From Mariprofundus ferrinatatus (GTDB taxonomy: Bacteria; Pseudomonadota; Zetaproteobacteria; Mariprofundales; Mariprofundaceae), in NCBI RefSeq assembly GCF_002795825.1, contig NZ_CP018800.1, positions 2,168,001 through 2,232,000 on the forward strand: DNA of 64,000 nt. The letters are read 5' to 3'. Both the position numbers and the translations under genes were made by a program. Under the pieces are notes generated by a model. The model saw only the letters and a list, made by a program, of their open reading frames with translations, had not been told where the DNA came from and did not search any database. Positions 8,484-19,300 of the stretch are shown here, piece by piece (the stretch's first letter is position 1; each line of letters opens with the position of its first letter).

Positions 8484-9008
8484 TCACTTATGCGCCACCT
8501 TGCGCAACAGCAGAAGGCAGGCGCCACCGCCGCTGCCCGGCTCCGCCACCGCCGCCAGCACCGCATGTGCCAGGGGGCCCTCACGCAACCAGCGGTAAAC
8601 CGCCTCTTTCAGGACCGGTTTGCCCTGCGAGTGCAGGCCTCGCCCGTGAATAATGCGGGCCACCCGCCTGCCCTCTGTCAGCATCGCTTCGAGCGATCCC
8701 GCCAGCAGCAGCAGCGCCTCATCGCGTGTTACGCCGTGCAGATCAAGCGTAAACTCGACCGGCAGATGCCCCGAAGCCAGCCGCCTCAGTCGCTCCCGGG
8801 ATACGCCATCGGCAACGAGCTGCCAGGGATCATCGGTTGTGGCGGGGGCGTGGGATGCAGGGGAGATCACCAGTTTTGCCGTGCGGACAGGCTTGAGCCG
8901 CGGCCTCTTTCTTCCCGACTTCAGGGATTCCGGCTCAATCTTTTTTGAAGCGGCAAGCGGCTGAACCCTGCCCATCGCTTCGGCAAACAGTTCATCCTCA
9001 TCCGCCAT
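8484..9008 (-). CDS. Smr-domain protein
   Basis: This 174-residue protein has a basic, probably disordered N-terminal half followed by a Smr domain with the characteristic LDLHG (88-92) and HGRG (121-124) motifs. Stand-alone Smr proteins such as SmrB are endonucleases or nucleic-acid binders; SmrB cleaves mRNA at collided ribosomes in E. coli. The start ATG directly abuts the gpsA stop. The exact activity here is inferred only from the domain. Confidence 0.85.
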   Translation of the reverse strand: MADEDELFAEAMGRVQPLAASKKIEPESLKSGRKRPRLKPVRTAKLVISPASHAPATTDDPWQLVADGVSRERLRRLASGHLPVEFTLDLHGVTRDEALLLLAGSLEAMLTEGRRVARIIHGRGLHSQGKPVLKEAVYRWLREGPLAHAVLAAVAEPGSGGGACLLLLRKVAHK

Positions 9009-9998
9009 CTATTCAGGTCGCTCCGGCCTCGCCATCAGCGCTGCCACGGCATCATGGATACCGAGCTCGCCGCTCACTACGCGGTGCACGCTCTGCATCA
9101 GCGGCAACTCGACATTCAGCTTCAGGGCCAGCTGGTTTGCAGCCCGGGCTGTACGCACACCTTCGACCACCTGACCGACCTGCTCAATCGCCGCCTCACA
9201 GCTCTGGCCTCTGGCTATGGCGATACCGAACTGACGATTACGCGACAGCTCGCCGGTGCAGGTCAGCACCAGGTCCCCGAGGCCGGAGAGCCCCATCAGC
9301 GTCTCGGTCTCTCCGCCACAGGCGACGGTAAGGCGGGCCATCTCGGCCAGGCCACGGGTCACCGCGGCTGCAACCGAGTTGTGGCCGAAACCGAGTCCGT
9401 CCGCCATGCCTGCGGCAATGGCGATGACGTTCTTCAGCGCACCGCCCATGGCGACGCCGATCAGATCATCGCTGAGATAGATGCGGAAATTGGTATCGTC
9501 AAAAAAGGCAGCAGCTGCAGCGGCCAGCTCCAGATTCTCAGCCGCCATGGTGATCGCTGTCGGCTGACCCTTCGCCACCTCAAGTGCAAATGAGGGGCCG
9601 GACAGCAGGGCTATGCGATCTTTGGCGATATATTTTGCCAGCATCTCATCGCTTCGGGTAAGCGTCTCGGGATGCAGCCCCTTGCAGGCGGCAATAACAG
9701 GGAAATCGCCTTCGGCGAGCTGCGGAAGGTAATCATCGACTGCGATGCAGGGCAGGGCATAGACACAGGCATCAATACCTGCAATGGCATGCGCCATATC
9801 GGCCGTAATACGGATATTGTCGGGCAGATGGATGCCCGGCAGGTAACGGCTGTTTTCACGAATCGCGGCAATTTCGGCCACCTGTGCCTCATCCCTGGCA
9901 ACCAGCCATACATCGCGCGCCCCGCTTCGCGCCAGCACCAGCGCCAGCGCCGTTCCCCACGAGCCTGCTCCCAATACACAAACCTGCTGCCTGCTCAT
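9009..9998 (-). CDS. gpsA: Glycerol-3-phosphate dehydrogenase [NAD(P)+]
   Basis: This 329-residue protein reduces dihydroxyacetone phosphate to sn-glycerol-3-phosphate for phospholipid synthesis. The N-terminal Rossmann motif is VLGAGSWGTALALVL (8-22). SGPSFALEVAKGQPTA and the catalytic-Lys block GGALKNVIAIAAG are intact, followed by GLGDLVLTCTGELSRNRQFG. The ATG overlaps the lnt stop by 4 bases, so translation is probably coupled to the lipid and envelope genes upstream. Confidence 0.97.
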   Translation of the reverse strand: MSRQQVCVLGAGSWGTALALVLARSGARDVWLVARDEAQVAEIAAIRENSRYLPGIHLPDNIRITADMAHAIAGIDACVYALPCIAVDDYLPQLAEGDFPVIAACKGLHPETLTRSDEMLAKYIAKDRIALLSGPSFALEVAKGQPTAITMAAENLELAAAAAAFFDDTNFRIYLSDDLIGVAMGGALKNVIAIAAGMADGLGFGHNSVAAAVTRGLAEMARLTVACGGETETLMGLSGLGDLVLTCTGELSRNRQFGIAIARGQSCEAAIEQVGQVVEGVRTARAANQLALKLNVELPLMQSVHRVVSGELGIHDAVAALMARPERPE

Positions 9999-11452
9999 AT
10001 GCTCTCCTTCCTCACAAACAGAGGAATTACTATCAAAACCAGAAGGATCAGCAAAGGAGCATCACCCCGCTTCACATAGGGCGTGATCGCATCGGAAGAG
10101 GAGAACTCGCCTGTCAGTGCCGATTCGCTCCACCATGGAAGACTCTTCATCACCCTGCCGTCAGGCCCGATGATGGCTGTAACACCGGTATTGGCCACAC
10201 GCAGCACATAGCGTCCTGTCTCCACCGCACGCATGCGCGCCGCCTGAAAATGCTGCCATGCCGCGGGTGAGGTGCCATACCATGCATCGTTGGTGACATT
10301 GACCAGAACCCCGGCGCCGGCATTCACACGCTGGCGTGACTGTTCAGGAAAGAGCGATTCGTAGCAGATCAGGGCACCGTATCGGATGCCCCGCAGTTCA
10401 ACCACGCCGGAATCCTCGGCAGGCTCGAAATTGGCGATCTCCGGCACCAGCGTGCGCAGAAACGGCACCCACGACGGCACATATTCGCCGAATGGAACCA
10501 GATGCTGCTTGCCTGCAAATTCACGGTAGTCGAGGGCCGGATCCTCGGCGAAGAGGCCGTTATTGGCCGTATCCTTGCCGGTCAGCTTCAGCCCGCCGAA
10601 GAGTAGAGGCGTACGCCACCAGTTGATGCGGTCACTGAGCCAGAGGTTCCACTGCGGCGCCCGCTCGAGAAAGAAGGGTATGGCCGCCTCAGGCCAGATG
10701 ATAACATCGCTCTCATCCGCTACTTTAGCGGAGAGATCGGCATAACGGTTCATCGTCTCATTCAGAAACGAAGCATCCCACTTCTTGTCCTGAGGAATAT
10801 TCCCCTGAATCAGGCCGGCACGATGCTGTACCCTGTCACTGCTTTCAAACGGCTCGGGGGCTGCAAGCATCAGCAGCGCAACCAGTACAACGCCTGCAGC
10901 GCCCCACCGTTTCTCCTCATGGGTAACAACCAGCAGCAGTGAAGCGGCAAGAAAAGAGGGAATCAGTGCAAGACCGTATACACCGAACCATGACGCCCAG
11001 CCGATCGCCGGCGTATCGAGCATCAGGTTGCCGAGCGCGGTCCATGGCAGGCCAGTGAAGATATGGCCACGAAGCCACTCTTCTCCTACGGCAGCGATGG
11101 GAAAGGTGACCATAATCCAGTGTGACCTTCCGCCCGACTTTGCCGTAATCCATGCCCAGAGTGCAGGCAGCAGCGCCATGACAGCGCCGACCAGAATAAC
11201 GCAGAAGCCGGCCACCACCCATGGAAGGTGACCATACGTGTGAAGGGTTGGTGCCAGCCACCAGGCGCCGAGACCGAACCAGCCGAAACCGAACGCATAA
11301 CCGATCCGAAACGGCATGCCCTGGCAGATCAGCCAGAGAAATCCAGCCAGCGCAGGAATGGCCAGCCAGGCATAATCGTAGGGTGAAAAGGCAAATGGCA
11401 TCAGCCCGCCCAGGGCCAGTGCCAGCAGCATGCGCAGTTTCCGGTCAGTCAC
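9995..11452 (-). CDS. lnt: Apolipoprotein N-acyltransferase
   Basis: This 485-residue inner-membrane enzyme performs the last step of lipoprotein maturation by acylating the N-terminal Cys. Hydrophobic segments fill about residues 1-200, and the nitrilase-like domain follows. The catalytic Glu lies in IIWPEAAIPFF and the nucleophile Cys in GALICYESLFPE. The enzyme is consistent with the many lipoprotein genes in the window. The start overlaps the corC gene by 8 bases, continuing the classic phoH-ybeY-corC-lnt order. Confidence 0.96.
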   Translation of the reverse strand: MTDRKLRMLLALALGGLMPFAFSPYDYAWLAIPALAGFLWLICQGMPFRIGYAFGFGWFGLGAWWLAPTLHTYGHLPWVVAGFCVILVGAVMALLPALWAWITAKSGGRSHWIMVTFPIAAVGEEWLRGHIFTGLPWTALGNLMLDTPAIGWASWFGVYGLALIPSFLAASLLLVVTHEEKRWGAAGVVLVALLMLAAPEPFESSDRVQHRAGLIQGNIPQDKKWDASFLNETMNRYADLSAKVADESDVIIWPEAAIPFFLERAPQWNLWLSDRINWWRTPLLFGGLKLTGKDTANNGLFAEDPALDYREFAGKQHLVPFGEYVPSWVPFLRTLVPEIANFEPAEDSGVVELRGIRYGALICYESLFPEQSRQRVNAGAGVLVNVTNDAWYGTSPAAWQHFQAARMRAVETGRYVLRVANTGVTAIIGPDGRVMKSLPWWSESALTGEFSSSDAITPYVKRGDAPLLILLVLIVIPLFVRKESI

Positions 11453-12287
11453 CGGCAGCGACTTGCTTGATATCCTGCAGACGCATCATGCGAACCTTGA
11501 TGATGCGTCGCGGCTCAGCCTCCAGAACATGCACCTGAAAACCATCCAGCCTGACCACCTCTCCGACCTTCGGAATTCGTGCCAGCCTGGAGGTCAGCCA
11601 GCCACCGACGGTATCGTAATCCCCCTGCGGCAACTGAACTCCGAGCTCCTTGCCGAGATCCTCGACATGCATCAGGGCCAGAACCAGGTAGCTGCCATCG
11701 GGCAGAGACTGGCACTCGGTATCCTCATCATCACCCTCTTCCCCGATCTCGCCGACAATCTCATCCAGCAGGTCGGAAAGCGTCACCAGCCCTGCCGTGC
11801 CGCCGTACTCATCAAGCACCATGGCGATATGGCAGGATTGATCGCGCATCTCTTCCAGAAGGCCTGAGACCTGCTCCATCTCCAGCACACGCAGGCAGGG
11901 GCGCAGTATCTCTGTCAGTGCAGGGCTCTCGCCACGAACCCTGGCCGCCAGCACATCCTGTATCTGGACCACGCCGAGTACATGGTCGATATCCGCCGCC
12001 ATGACCGGCAGGCGGGTAACACCATGCTCGACCAGACAGCTCTCCACCTCGCTAAGCGACGCCTCCACGGTGACGGCGTGAATATCAGAGCGCGGCACCA
12101 TCACCTCTCGCACACGGGTATCGCTGAAAGCAACCACCTGCTCAAGCATGCTGCGAAGCTCGTCCGACTGCACCGCCTCGGCACGCCCGAGTACGGCAAG
12201 CAGCTCACCTTCATCGCGTCCCGGTCGCAGCTGTTCAATCAGGGTCTCTCTTATTTTGTGCAGCCATTTCTGCTGGGTGGAACTCAT
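11445..12287 (-). CDS. corC: CorC/HlyC-family CBS-domain protein
   Basis: This 280-residue protein has a short N-terminal segment, then two CBS domains (about 60-185; [14 protein letters not shown] at the start, [17 protein letters not shown]-like end at [15 protein letters not shown]). A C-terminal CorC_HlyC domain (about 200-275) includes [17 protein letters not shown]. It lacks the transmembrane DUF21 domain of CNNM-type transporters, as in E. coli CorC (YbeX), which is tied to Mg/Co tolerance and ribosome homeostasis. It overlaps ybeY by 4 bases. Confidence 0.93.
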   Translation of the reverse strand: MSSTQQKWLHKIRETLIEQLRPGRDEGELLAVLGRAEAVQSDELRSMLEQVVAFSDTRVREVMVPRSDIHAVTVEASLSEVESCLVEHGVTRLPVMAADIDHVLGVVQIQDVLAARVRGESPALTEILRPCLRVLEMEQVSGLLEEMRDQSCHIAMVLDEYGGTAGLVTLSDLLDEIVGEIGEEGDDEDTECQSLPDGSYLVLALMHVEDLGKELGVQLPQGDYDTVGGWLTSRLARIPKVGEVVRLDGFQVHVLEAEPRRIIKVRMMRLQDIKQVAAGD

Positions 12288-12769
12288 AACTTCTCCGGGT
12301 TTTCTTCAACGTCAAACGGGTAGGGGTCGTGCAGGCCAAGCCTGTTCATCGCTTCTCTCTCAATCGCCTGCATCGTGTCGGCATCATCATCATTGATATG
12401 ATCAAAGCCGAGCAGGTGCAGTGTGGCATGTACAATCAGATGCAGGGCATGATCCTGCTCCGGCAGGCCGAGTCGCGCAGCCTCAGTTGCAATAAAAGGA
12501 ACGGCAAGAGCGATATCGCCAAGCGACTCACCGAGATCGAAATCCGGACCTTCCTGCATCGGAAAGGAGAGCACATCGGTAACCCCCTCCCTCTTCCGCC
12601 ATGCTTCATTCAGCGCCTTCACAGCATCGTCTGTGGCAAAGCGGATGCAGAGCTCCGGCTCAGAACCCTGAAAACCGGCCGCCCGGCATGCGGCGGCTAC
12701 CGCCTCTTCAATCCGGGCAGGCGGAGTGAAACGCGCTTCGATCTCTTCATCTACGACGATCTCGATCAC
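12284..12769 (-). CDS. ybeY: Endoribonuclease YbeY (16S rRNA maturation)
   Basis: This 161-residue metalloprotein has the zinc-binding motif HATLHLLGFDH at about residues 120-130 (three His), plus the upstream conserved block REGVTDVLSFPMQEGP. YbeY takes part in 16S rRNA 3'-end processing and ribosome quality control. It lies between phoH and corC with 4-base overlaps on both sides, the usual neighbourhood for this gene. Confidence 0.97.
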   Translation of the reverse strand: MIEIVVDEEIEARFTPPARIEEAVAAACRAAGFQGSEPELCIRFATDDAVKALNEAWRKREGVTDVLSFPMQEGPDFDLGESLGDIALAVPFIATEAARLGLPEQDHALHLIVHATLHLLGFDHINDDDADTMQAIEREAMNRLGLHDPYPFDVEENPEKL

Positions 12770-13710
12770 TTCTCTCTCTTCTCCAGCCCTTCATAGGCGT
12801 TGACGATCTGCTCAACCAGCTGGTGACGCACCACATCGCGTCCGCTCATTCGGCAGATGCCGATATCTTTGACATGCTCCAGCACCTGCAGGGCATGCAG
12901 CAGTCCGCTCTGCTGATGCTTCGGCAGGTCGATCTGGGTGACGTCGCCGGTGACCACCATCATCGAACCGAAGCCGAGTCGGGTGAGGAACATCTTCATC
13001 TGCTCGCGGGTGGTATTCTGCGCCTCATCGAGAATGATAAAAGCATCGTTGAGGGTACGGCCGCGCATATAGGCAAGCGGCGCCACCTCGATGCGTCCCT
13101 GCTCGAGCATCGCATTCATCTTCTCGACACCCAGCATGTCGGCCAGCGCATCGAATAGCGGCCTGAGATAGGGGTCGACCTTCTGCTGCAGGTCGCCTGG
13201 CAAAAAGCCGAGCCGCTCACCCGCCTCAACGGCCGGGCGGGTCAGAATGATGCGTTCGACACGATTGCTGTTGAGTGCGGCCACGGCGGCGGCCACCGCC
13301 AGATAGGTTTTGCCCGATCCGGCCGGACCGACTGCAAGCGTCAGCGTATGTTTCTGGATTGATTTGAGATAACTTCTCTGATTCGGGGTTTTGCCGCCGA
13401 CATGGCGGCGCCCTGCAATCAGCAGCCCCTGCCCTGCTGTCTCGGGAGCATTTCCGGCATCGTCCTTCAGCGCCCCTTCGATATCGACATCGCTGAGTTC
13501 CCCCGGACGGGATGCGGCACAGGCGGCAAGGCGCAGCATGGCATCACGCGCGGCCCCGGCACGCGCGCCGTCGATCTCCCACTCGCCGGGCTGGCCGTGG
13601 AAACGGACCTGATAGAACTGCTCCACCCTGTTCAGAATGCGGTTACCTGCGCCGCACAGGCTCTGCAGGGAGAGTGAATCTGGCGCCTCAAGGCGCAGGG
13701 AAATTGTCAT
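12766..13710 (-). CDS. ybeZ: PhoH-like ATPase (YbeZ)
   Basis: This 314-residue protein has an N-terminal KH-like region (about 1-90) and a PhoH P-loop ATPase domain: Walker A GPAGSGKTYLAVAAAV near 130, and Walker B FIILDEAQNTT near 225. The FGSMMVVTGDVTQIDLP segment is the characteristic motif III. YbeZ proteins pair with YbeY in RNA metabolism. The gene is 18 bases downstream of miaB and overlaps ybeY by 4 bases. Confidence 0.95.
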   Translation of the reverse strand: MTISLRLEAPDSLSLQSLCGAGNRILNRVEQFYQVRFHGQPGEWEIDGARAGAARDAMLRLAACAASRPGELSDVDIEGALKDDAGNAPETAGQGLLIAGRRHVGGKTPNQRSYLKSIQKHTLTLAVGPAGSGKTYLAVAAAVAALNSNRVERIILTRPAVEAGERLGFLPGDLQQKVDPYLRPLFDALADMLGVEKMNAMLEQGRIEVAPLAYMRGRTLNDAFIILDEAQNTTREQMKMFLTRLGFGSMMVVTGDVTQIDLPKHQQSGLLHALQVLEHVKDIGICRMSGRDVVRHQLVEQIVNAYEGLEKREK

Positions 13711-13728
13711 AGCAGGGTAATCATGCCT

Positions 13729-15087
13729 CTAACCATCGGTGATGATCAACTCTCCGCGCAGCGACTGGCCGTAGGCCTCGATGATCCGCATCGGCATGAT
13801 CTGGCCGATCTGCCGCATCTGCCCCTTGAAGTGGACAATCCGGAAGTCGGGCGTGCGCCCTGCCATATCACCGGGATTGCGCCCCTCTTTCTCGACCAGC
13901 ACATCAATGATTTTGCCGACCTGGCGCTGCATCCCCTCTCTGGCCTGCTCACGCATCAGCGCCAGCAGCCGCTGCAGCCGGATATCCTTCACATCCTCGG
14001 ATACACTGTCCTCGGACTTTGCGGCCGGCGTGCCGGGACGCGGTGAATATTTGAAACAGTAAGCGGAATCAAACACCACCCTGCGCACCAGATCGAGTGT
14101 CGCCTCGAAATCCTCTTCGCTTTCGCCCGGATAACCGACAATGAAATCGGAGGAGAGCGCGATATCGGGGCAGTGACTGCGAAGCTCCTCGATAATGCGG
14201 AAATAGGTTTCACGGTCATGGCCGCGATGCATCATTTTCAGCATGCGATCCGATCCGCTCTGCACCGGCAGGTGCAGGTACGGCATCAGCTGCGGAATCT
14301 CGGCAAAAGCGACACACAGTTCGCTGGTCATCTCCATCGGATGGCTGGTTGTAAAACGCAGTCGCTTCAGCCCGTCAAGCTCGGCTACAGCGTAGAGCAG
14401 CATGGTGAAATCCCACTCCTCGCCATCCGGTCCGTCACCACGGTAGGCGTTCACATTCTGGCCGAGCAGATTGATCTCCACCGCTCCGCCGTCCAGCAGC
14501 TGCCTGCACTCCTCGATGATATCATCCACCGGGCGCGATATTTCGGGGCCTCGCGTATAGGGAACCACGCAGAAGGTGCAGAACTTGTCGCACCCCTCCA
14601 TGATCGTGACATATCCTGAGACACCGTGGCTCTCCGCTTTCGGCAGATGGTCAAACTTTTCGATCTCCGGCATATCGATCTCGGTCAGGCAGACGCGGTC
14701 ACGACGGATCTCCTTGATCATCTCAGGAAGACGGTGATAGGTCTGCGGACCGAAGACCACATCGACATAGGGTGCCCTCTGCTGGATGCGTTCACCCTCC
14801 TGCTGACCGACACAGCCGCCGACACCGATAATCATGTCGGGGCGCTTCTCCTTCAGCTTCTTGTAACGGCCGAGTTCGGAGTAGACCTTCTCCTCCGCCT
14901 TTTCGCGTACCGAGCAGGTGTTCATCAGGATGACATCGGCCTGATCGGGCGTAGGGACCAGCCTCAGGCCATAGGCCTGCTTCATCATGTCGGCCATGCG
15001 CCCGGAGTCGTACTCGTTCATCTGGCAGCCGTAGGTCCTGATAAACAGCGTGTCCAGGCTTTCGATTTTTTTCGTCTCGGTTTTCAT
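13729..15087 (-). CDS. miaB: tRNA-2-methylthio-N6-dimethylallyladenosine synthase
   Basis: The protein has 452 residues from ATG 15087; the frame stays open upstream to 15264, but family alignment places the start here. MiaB is a radical-SAM methylthiotransferase acting on A37 of tRNAs. The N-terminal UPF0004 domain has Cys in RTYGCQMNEYD, MNTCSVREKAEEKV and GGCVGQQEG. The radical-SAM triad is CDKFCTFCVVPYTRG. A TRAM domain closes the protein. It is the first gene of the long minus-strand run and its start faces the divergent HDOD gene about 100 bases away. Confidence 0.96.
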   Translation of the reverse strand: MKTETKKIESLDTLFIRTYGCQMNEYDSGRMADMMKQAYGLRLVPTPDQADVILMNTCSVREKAEEKVYSELGRYKKLKEKRPDMIIGVGGCVGQQEGERIQQRAPYVDVVFGPQTYHRLPEMIKEIRRDRVCLTEIDMPEIEKFDHLPKAESHGVSGYVTIMEGCDKFCTFCVVPYTRGPEISRPVDDIIEECRQLLDGGAVEINLLGQNVNAYRGDGPDGEEWDFTMLLYAVAELDGLKRLRFTTSHPMEMTSELCVAFAEIPQLMPYLHLPVQSGSDRMLKMMHRGHDRETYFRIIEELRSHCPDIALSSDFIVGYPGESEEDFEATLDLVRRVVFDSAYCFKYSPRPGTPAAKSEDSVSEDVKDIRLQRLLALMREQAREGMQRQVGKIIDVLVEKEGRNPGDMAGRTPDFRIVHFKGQMRQIGQIMPMRIIEAYGQSLRGELIITDG

Positions 15088-15187
15088 CAGGCGGCGCAGG
15101 CTAGAGTGGCGGTCAAGTGCAGGCAACTTAATGGCGCATCTTTTGCTTGTCGCATTGAACCTCACTATCGACTTACCGGAGACCATC

Positions 15188-16303
15188 ATGCCACTGCTTG
15201 GCGACTTTTTTTCACGACTCCTTTCTGCCGGCACCAGAAACAAGCGTTTGCCCTCCGCTGCCAAAGAAGCAGCGCCGGATCAGGGCACCGCCGGACAGGC
15301 GGATGCTGATGCCTCTATCGCCGCCATTCTCAGGAGCCTTCGCGCCACCGCCAATCCCCCGGCAGATGTCTATGATCTGATCTCGCCTCCAGGCCTGCAT
15401 GGCAATACCCTGAATCGTCTGCGCGCAAAGATTCACGACATTCCACCCATGCCTGAGATCTGGCATCAGATCCAGCAGATTCTGGATAAACCTGAAGCCT
15501 CGGCCACGGAATTGGGGGCGTGCATCGCCAAGGATCCGGTACTCTCCGCCAAGGTTCTCATGGTATGCAACTCATCAGCCTACAGGAGCCCGGCCAGCCC
15601 CGAGATCACAAATATGCCTCTGGCGATTGCGCGACTGGGCCTCGATGCGACAAGCAATATCATCTTCCAGACAGTTGCGCCGAAGCTCGAAAAAGGTGAA
15701 GAGAATCGATTTCAGGTTCACCAAATATGGATGCACAGCCAGGTCATCTCATCGCTCACCCGCATCCTGGTCGCGCCGTGTCACCGCCTTTCCCTCCATG
15801 ATGCAAGCCTGATGGGCATGCTCCACGATATCGGCAAGCTTGCCATTCTCTATATTGAGAGCGATGACAAACTGGCGGCACTGAAAAAAGCGATCGCGTC
15901 AGGGGAGGAGACGCTCTGGGCAGAGCATAAAATACTCGGATACACCCATATCGATGCCGGCATTTCGCTTGCCCTGCACTGGCGGCTGCCGAAACAGGTA
16001 CGACAGTATATCTCATACCATCACCACGCCTCCAGCCTGCCGGCCTCTGCAATCCCTATAGGGCTGCGCCACGGCATGGTCGCGGTAAGTCTGGCACACA
16101 TCATACTCCGGCATTTCACTGCAGCTGGAGAGGAGAATATGGGCAGGCTTATCTGGACGCCTCAGGGCTGCACCTATGCAGCCATCAACGATCGCTTTAT
16201 TGCATCTGAACTTCAAATACCGCTCAATAATGAGGAGACCTATCGACTGATCGAGAGAGAGATGGCCCGCACCAGACAGATTATGCCCGAACTCTTCTCC
16301 TGA
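15188..16303 (+). CDS. HDOD-domain protein
   Basis: The protein has 371 residues from ATG 15188, chosen because GGAG lies 6 bases upstream; an ATG at 15050 would run over the miaB start. After a basic, low-complexity N-terminus of about 70 residues, an HDOD domain (about 90-290) begins with IHDIPPMPEIWHQIQQILDKP. It contains CNSSAYRSP and GMLHDIGKLAIL. HDOD proteins usually act in signalling (chemotaxis, c-di-GMP or stress circuits) rather than as confirmed phosphohydrolases. Transcribed alone and convergent with smc. Confidence 0.85.
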   Translation: MPLLGDFFSRLLSAGTRNKRLPSAAKEAAPDQGTAGQADADASIAAILRSLRATANPPADVYDLISPPGLHGNTLNRLRAKIHDIPPMPEIWHQIQQILDKPEASATELGACIAKDPVLSAKVLMVCNSSAYRSPASPEITNMPLAIARLGLDATSNIIFQTVAPKLEKGEENRFQVHQIWMHSQVISSLTRILVAPCHRLSLHDASLMGMLHDIGKLAILYIESDDKLAALKKAIASGEETLWAEHKILGYTHIDAGISLALHWRLPKQVRQYISYHHHASSLPASAIPIGLRHGMVAVSLAHIILRHFTAAGEENMGRLIWTPQGCTYAAINDRFIASELQIPLNNEETYRLIEREMARTRQIMPELFS

Positions 16304-16350
16304 GGTTGAATTTCCAAGAAACGGGAATCGCTCCCCGATCCGGGCAACGC

Positions 16351-19300
16351 CTAGTGAGGCACGGAAGCCATATCGACAGCGACAATCTTGGATACACCAG
16401 GCTCGGGCATTGAGACGCCGATCAGGCGGTCGGCCTGCTGCATGGTGATCTTGTTATGCGAAATGGAGAGGAACTGAACGCGGTCGGAGAGCTCGCGCAC
16501 CATCTCGCCGAAACGCCCGACATTGGCATCATCAAGCGGTGCATCTACCTCATCAAGCACGCAGAACGGTGCCGGCTTGATCTTGAAAATCGAGAATACC
16601 AGCGCCACGGCCGTCAGCGCCTTCTCCCCGCCTGAGAGAAGCGTAACATCCTGCAGCCGCTTGCCCGGCGGCTGTGCAATCACCTCAACACCCGCTGTCA
16701 GCACATCGTCGGAGTCCAGACGCAACTCTGCCCGTCCGCCACCGAAGAGCTGCGGGAAGGTCTGCTTGAAGTAGGCATTGGTCTGATCAAACACTTCACG
16801 AAAACGCTGCTTTGTCGTGCGGTCGATACGGGAAATCGTATCGGAGAGTGTCGTCAGGCTCGACTCCAGATCCGCCGCCTGTTCAGAGAGGAACAGTTCA
16901 CGTTCGCTCGCCTGTTCAAACTCATCGATGGCCAGAAGATTCACCGGCCCGAAACGCTCCAGCCTGTCGCCCAGTTCATGGGTGCGTTCAATAATCGCCT
17001 CGGCATCATCGATCCCTTCCATGGCATCAATCCGCTTGAGCAGTGTCGCTGCAGAGACCTGGCAGCGGCTCTCAATCTCCCCTTCCAGGTCCTGTAAGCG
17101 GGTCGCATCCTGCGCCTCGGAAAGTTCGACCGACTGACGCTGCCCGGAAGCCAGATGCAGCTGCTGGCGTGCCTGACGTTCCGCTCTCTCGCACTCATGC
17201 TGAGCCTGTTGCAGTTCATGGCCTCGCTGCCGGATAGCGTTCATCGCCTGGTGCATCTTCTCAACCTCTGCTGCTGCGGAGGCAAGGTGCTGATCGAGGT
17301 CACTGTCCGCACGCACTCTCGACAACTCAGCCTCGGCCTGACGAAGACGCTCACTATCGGTTTCCACCTGACTGTTCAGGCGCGACTGCTCCTGCTGAAG
17401 CCGTGTGCACTCCCGGTGAATATTATCCTGTGCCTGTGCGAAGAGGGCGAGTGACTGTTCAGCCTGCGACAGTCCCGTTCGCGCCTGGTTCAGCGCCTGC
17501 TCGGCCCGGGCAACAGCATCGTTCTGCTCGCTCAGCCTGTGACGGGCCTTCTCCAGCTCCTCCTGATCAACACCGCCAGCCTGATCCAGCTGCTGTTGCC
17601 AGTGTTCGCGCTCACCGCTCGCCTCATGAATATCGGATTGCAGTCGCTGCCGCCGTTCATTGAGTGAAATCTGCTCCGCTTTGGCGTGCGAGAGTCCGGA
17701 CTGGGACTTGTGCCAGTCGCCTTCGGCCCGGGTAACCTCAACATGCGCCTGCTGCCAGCTCTTCTGCTGCAGCTCCAGGCGGCTTTCCGCATTGGCAAAG
17801 GTTTCGGATACGGAGACAAGGCGTGCTTCAGCCCGATCAAGTTTGCTTTCGGCATCACGCAGTTTCCGCTGCGTGGCCAGTCGGTTTGCCGTACGGTTTC
17901 CCGCCGGCGGAACCAGCCAACCCTCCGGTTCCAGACGCCAGCCATCACGACTTACGCAACTCTCACTGCTGCCGAAGGCCTCGGTGATGTCTTCCACCAG
18001 CGCAATCGGCGCAAAAAGGTCATAGAGCGTATGCCCCGCATCCAGGCCGATCGCGGTTGCCAGCGACTCTGATACCGCCGGCTTTGCTTTCGAGCTGTTG
18101 CCGGCAAACAGGGCTACAGGTGCCTCCGCGACGCGACCGAACAGCCCTTTCCAGCTGGTGAGATCAGGATTGACCGGAATACGCGCATCGGCAGAGCGGC
18201 CGCGCAGTGCTGCAGCCACGGCGGCTTCAAGGCCTTCGGGCACATTCAGCGACTCATCGACCCATACAGCGCCCTGCGCCCTCAATCCGTCGCGCAGCTC
18301 ATCGGAAACATCCTGGTTTTTTGTGCGTCCGCGCAACTCCTGCACGGTGCCTTTAAGTTCGCGCACGACAGCTTCCTGTTCAGCCAGCTCCCGGGCTGCT
18401 GCTTCACGGTCACTGCGACTGCGATCCAACTCGCTCTGGGCCGTAACAAGCTGCTGCTCGGCGTTGCGGTAGAGCTGCTCACTGCTGGCCAGGAGCCTCT
18501 CTGACTCCTTCACCGCTTCCGTGTTGCTGCCGATCTGCAGCTCTATCTCGGCGAGCTGGGAAGCAAACCGCTCTTCCCTCTCGCTCAGCCTGAGCAGTGC
18601 TGCCGCGGCCTTATCCCGCTGCTGTTTTGCCTGCTCGCCACTGTGCCTGAGCCGCTCAAACTCGGAGAGCCTGGCATCGCGCTGTACTCCCTGCTGCTGG
18701 AAATGCAGCTGTGCCTGCTCGACACCTTTCTCAGCCAATGTTTTCAGCGACTGCAGTTCAGAGTCATCCTGTTCGCTCAAACGCTGCTCTGCCCCTGCAA
18801 GCTCTTCACCAATACGGCTGAGGTACTGGTTTGCCTCATCAATTCGTCCGGTCAGCGCGCTCTTTCTTTCGCTCAGCAGACGCCGGTCACCCGCCACGCG
18901 TTCGGCCTGCTGCTGCAGGTCAGAGCGACGGCGTTCGGCAACCCTGAGCTGGTCCTGCGACGCCTGCGCCTCGCTCTCATGCCCAATCACCTTCTCGCGT
19001 GCTTCGGAGACCGCCTTCTCTGTCGCGGCCAACAGTTTTGATGCTTCTGCTTCCGCCGTTCTCGCCTTCGCAAGCCGCTTCTCGGTCTCCTCAAACCCGG
19101 CTCTCAAATGACGGTAACGCAGCCCCAGGCTGACCGACTGCAGATGCGTGAACTCCTCCTGCAGCTTCTTGAAACGTTCGGCGCGTCCTGCCTGCTGCTT
19201 GAGGCTGCGGCACTGGGTTCGTACCTCTTCCAGCAGATCAAGCACACGGTCAAGGTTCTGCTGCGTATCCTTCATGCGGCGCTCGGCCTCTTTGCGACGG

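Noticed and set aside
18521-19111. A 196-codon Ser/Cys-rich frame opposite smc
   Set aside because: It is the antisense of a coiled-coil segment, and its Ser/Leu/Cys richness is an artefact of Glu/Gln/Ala codons on the other strand.
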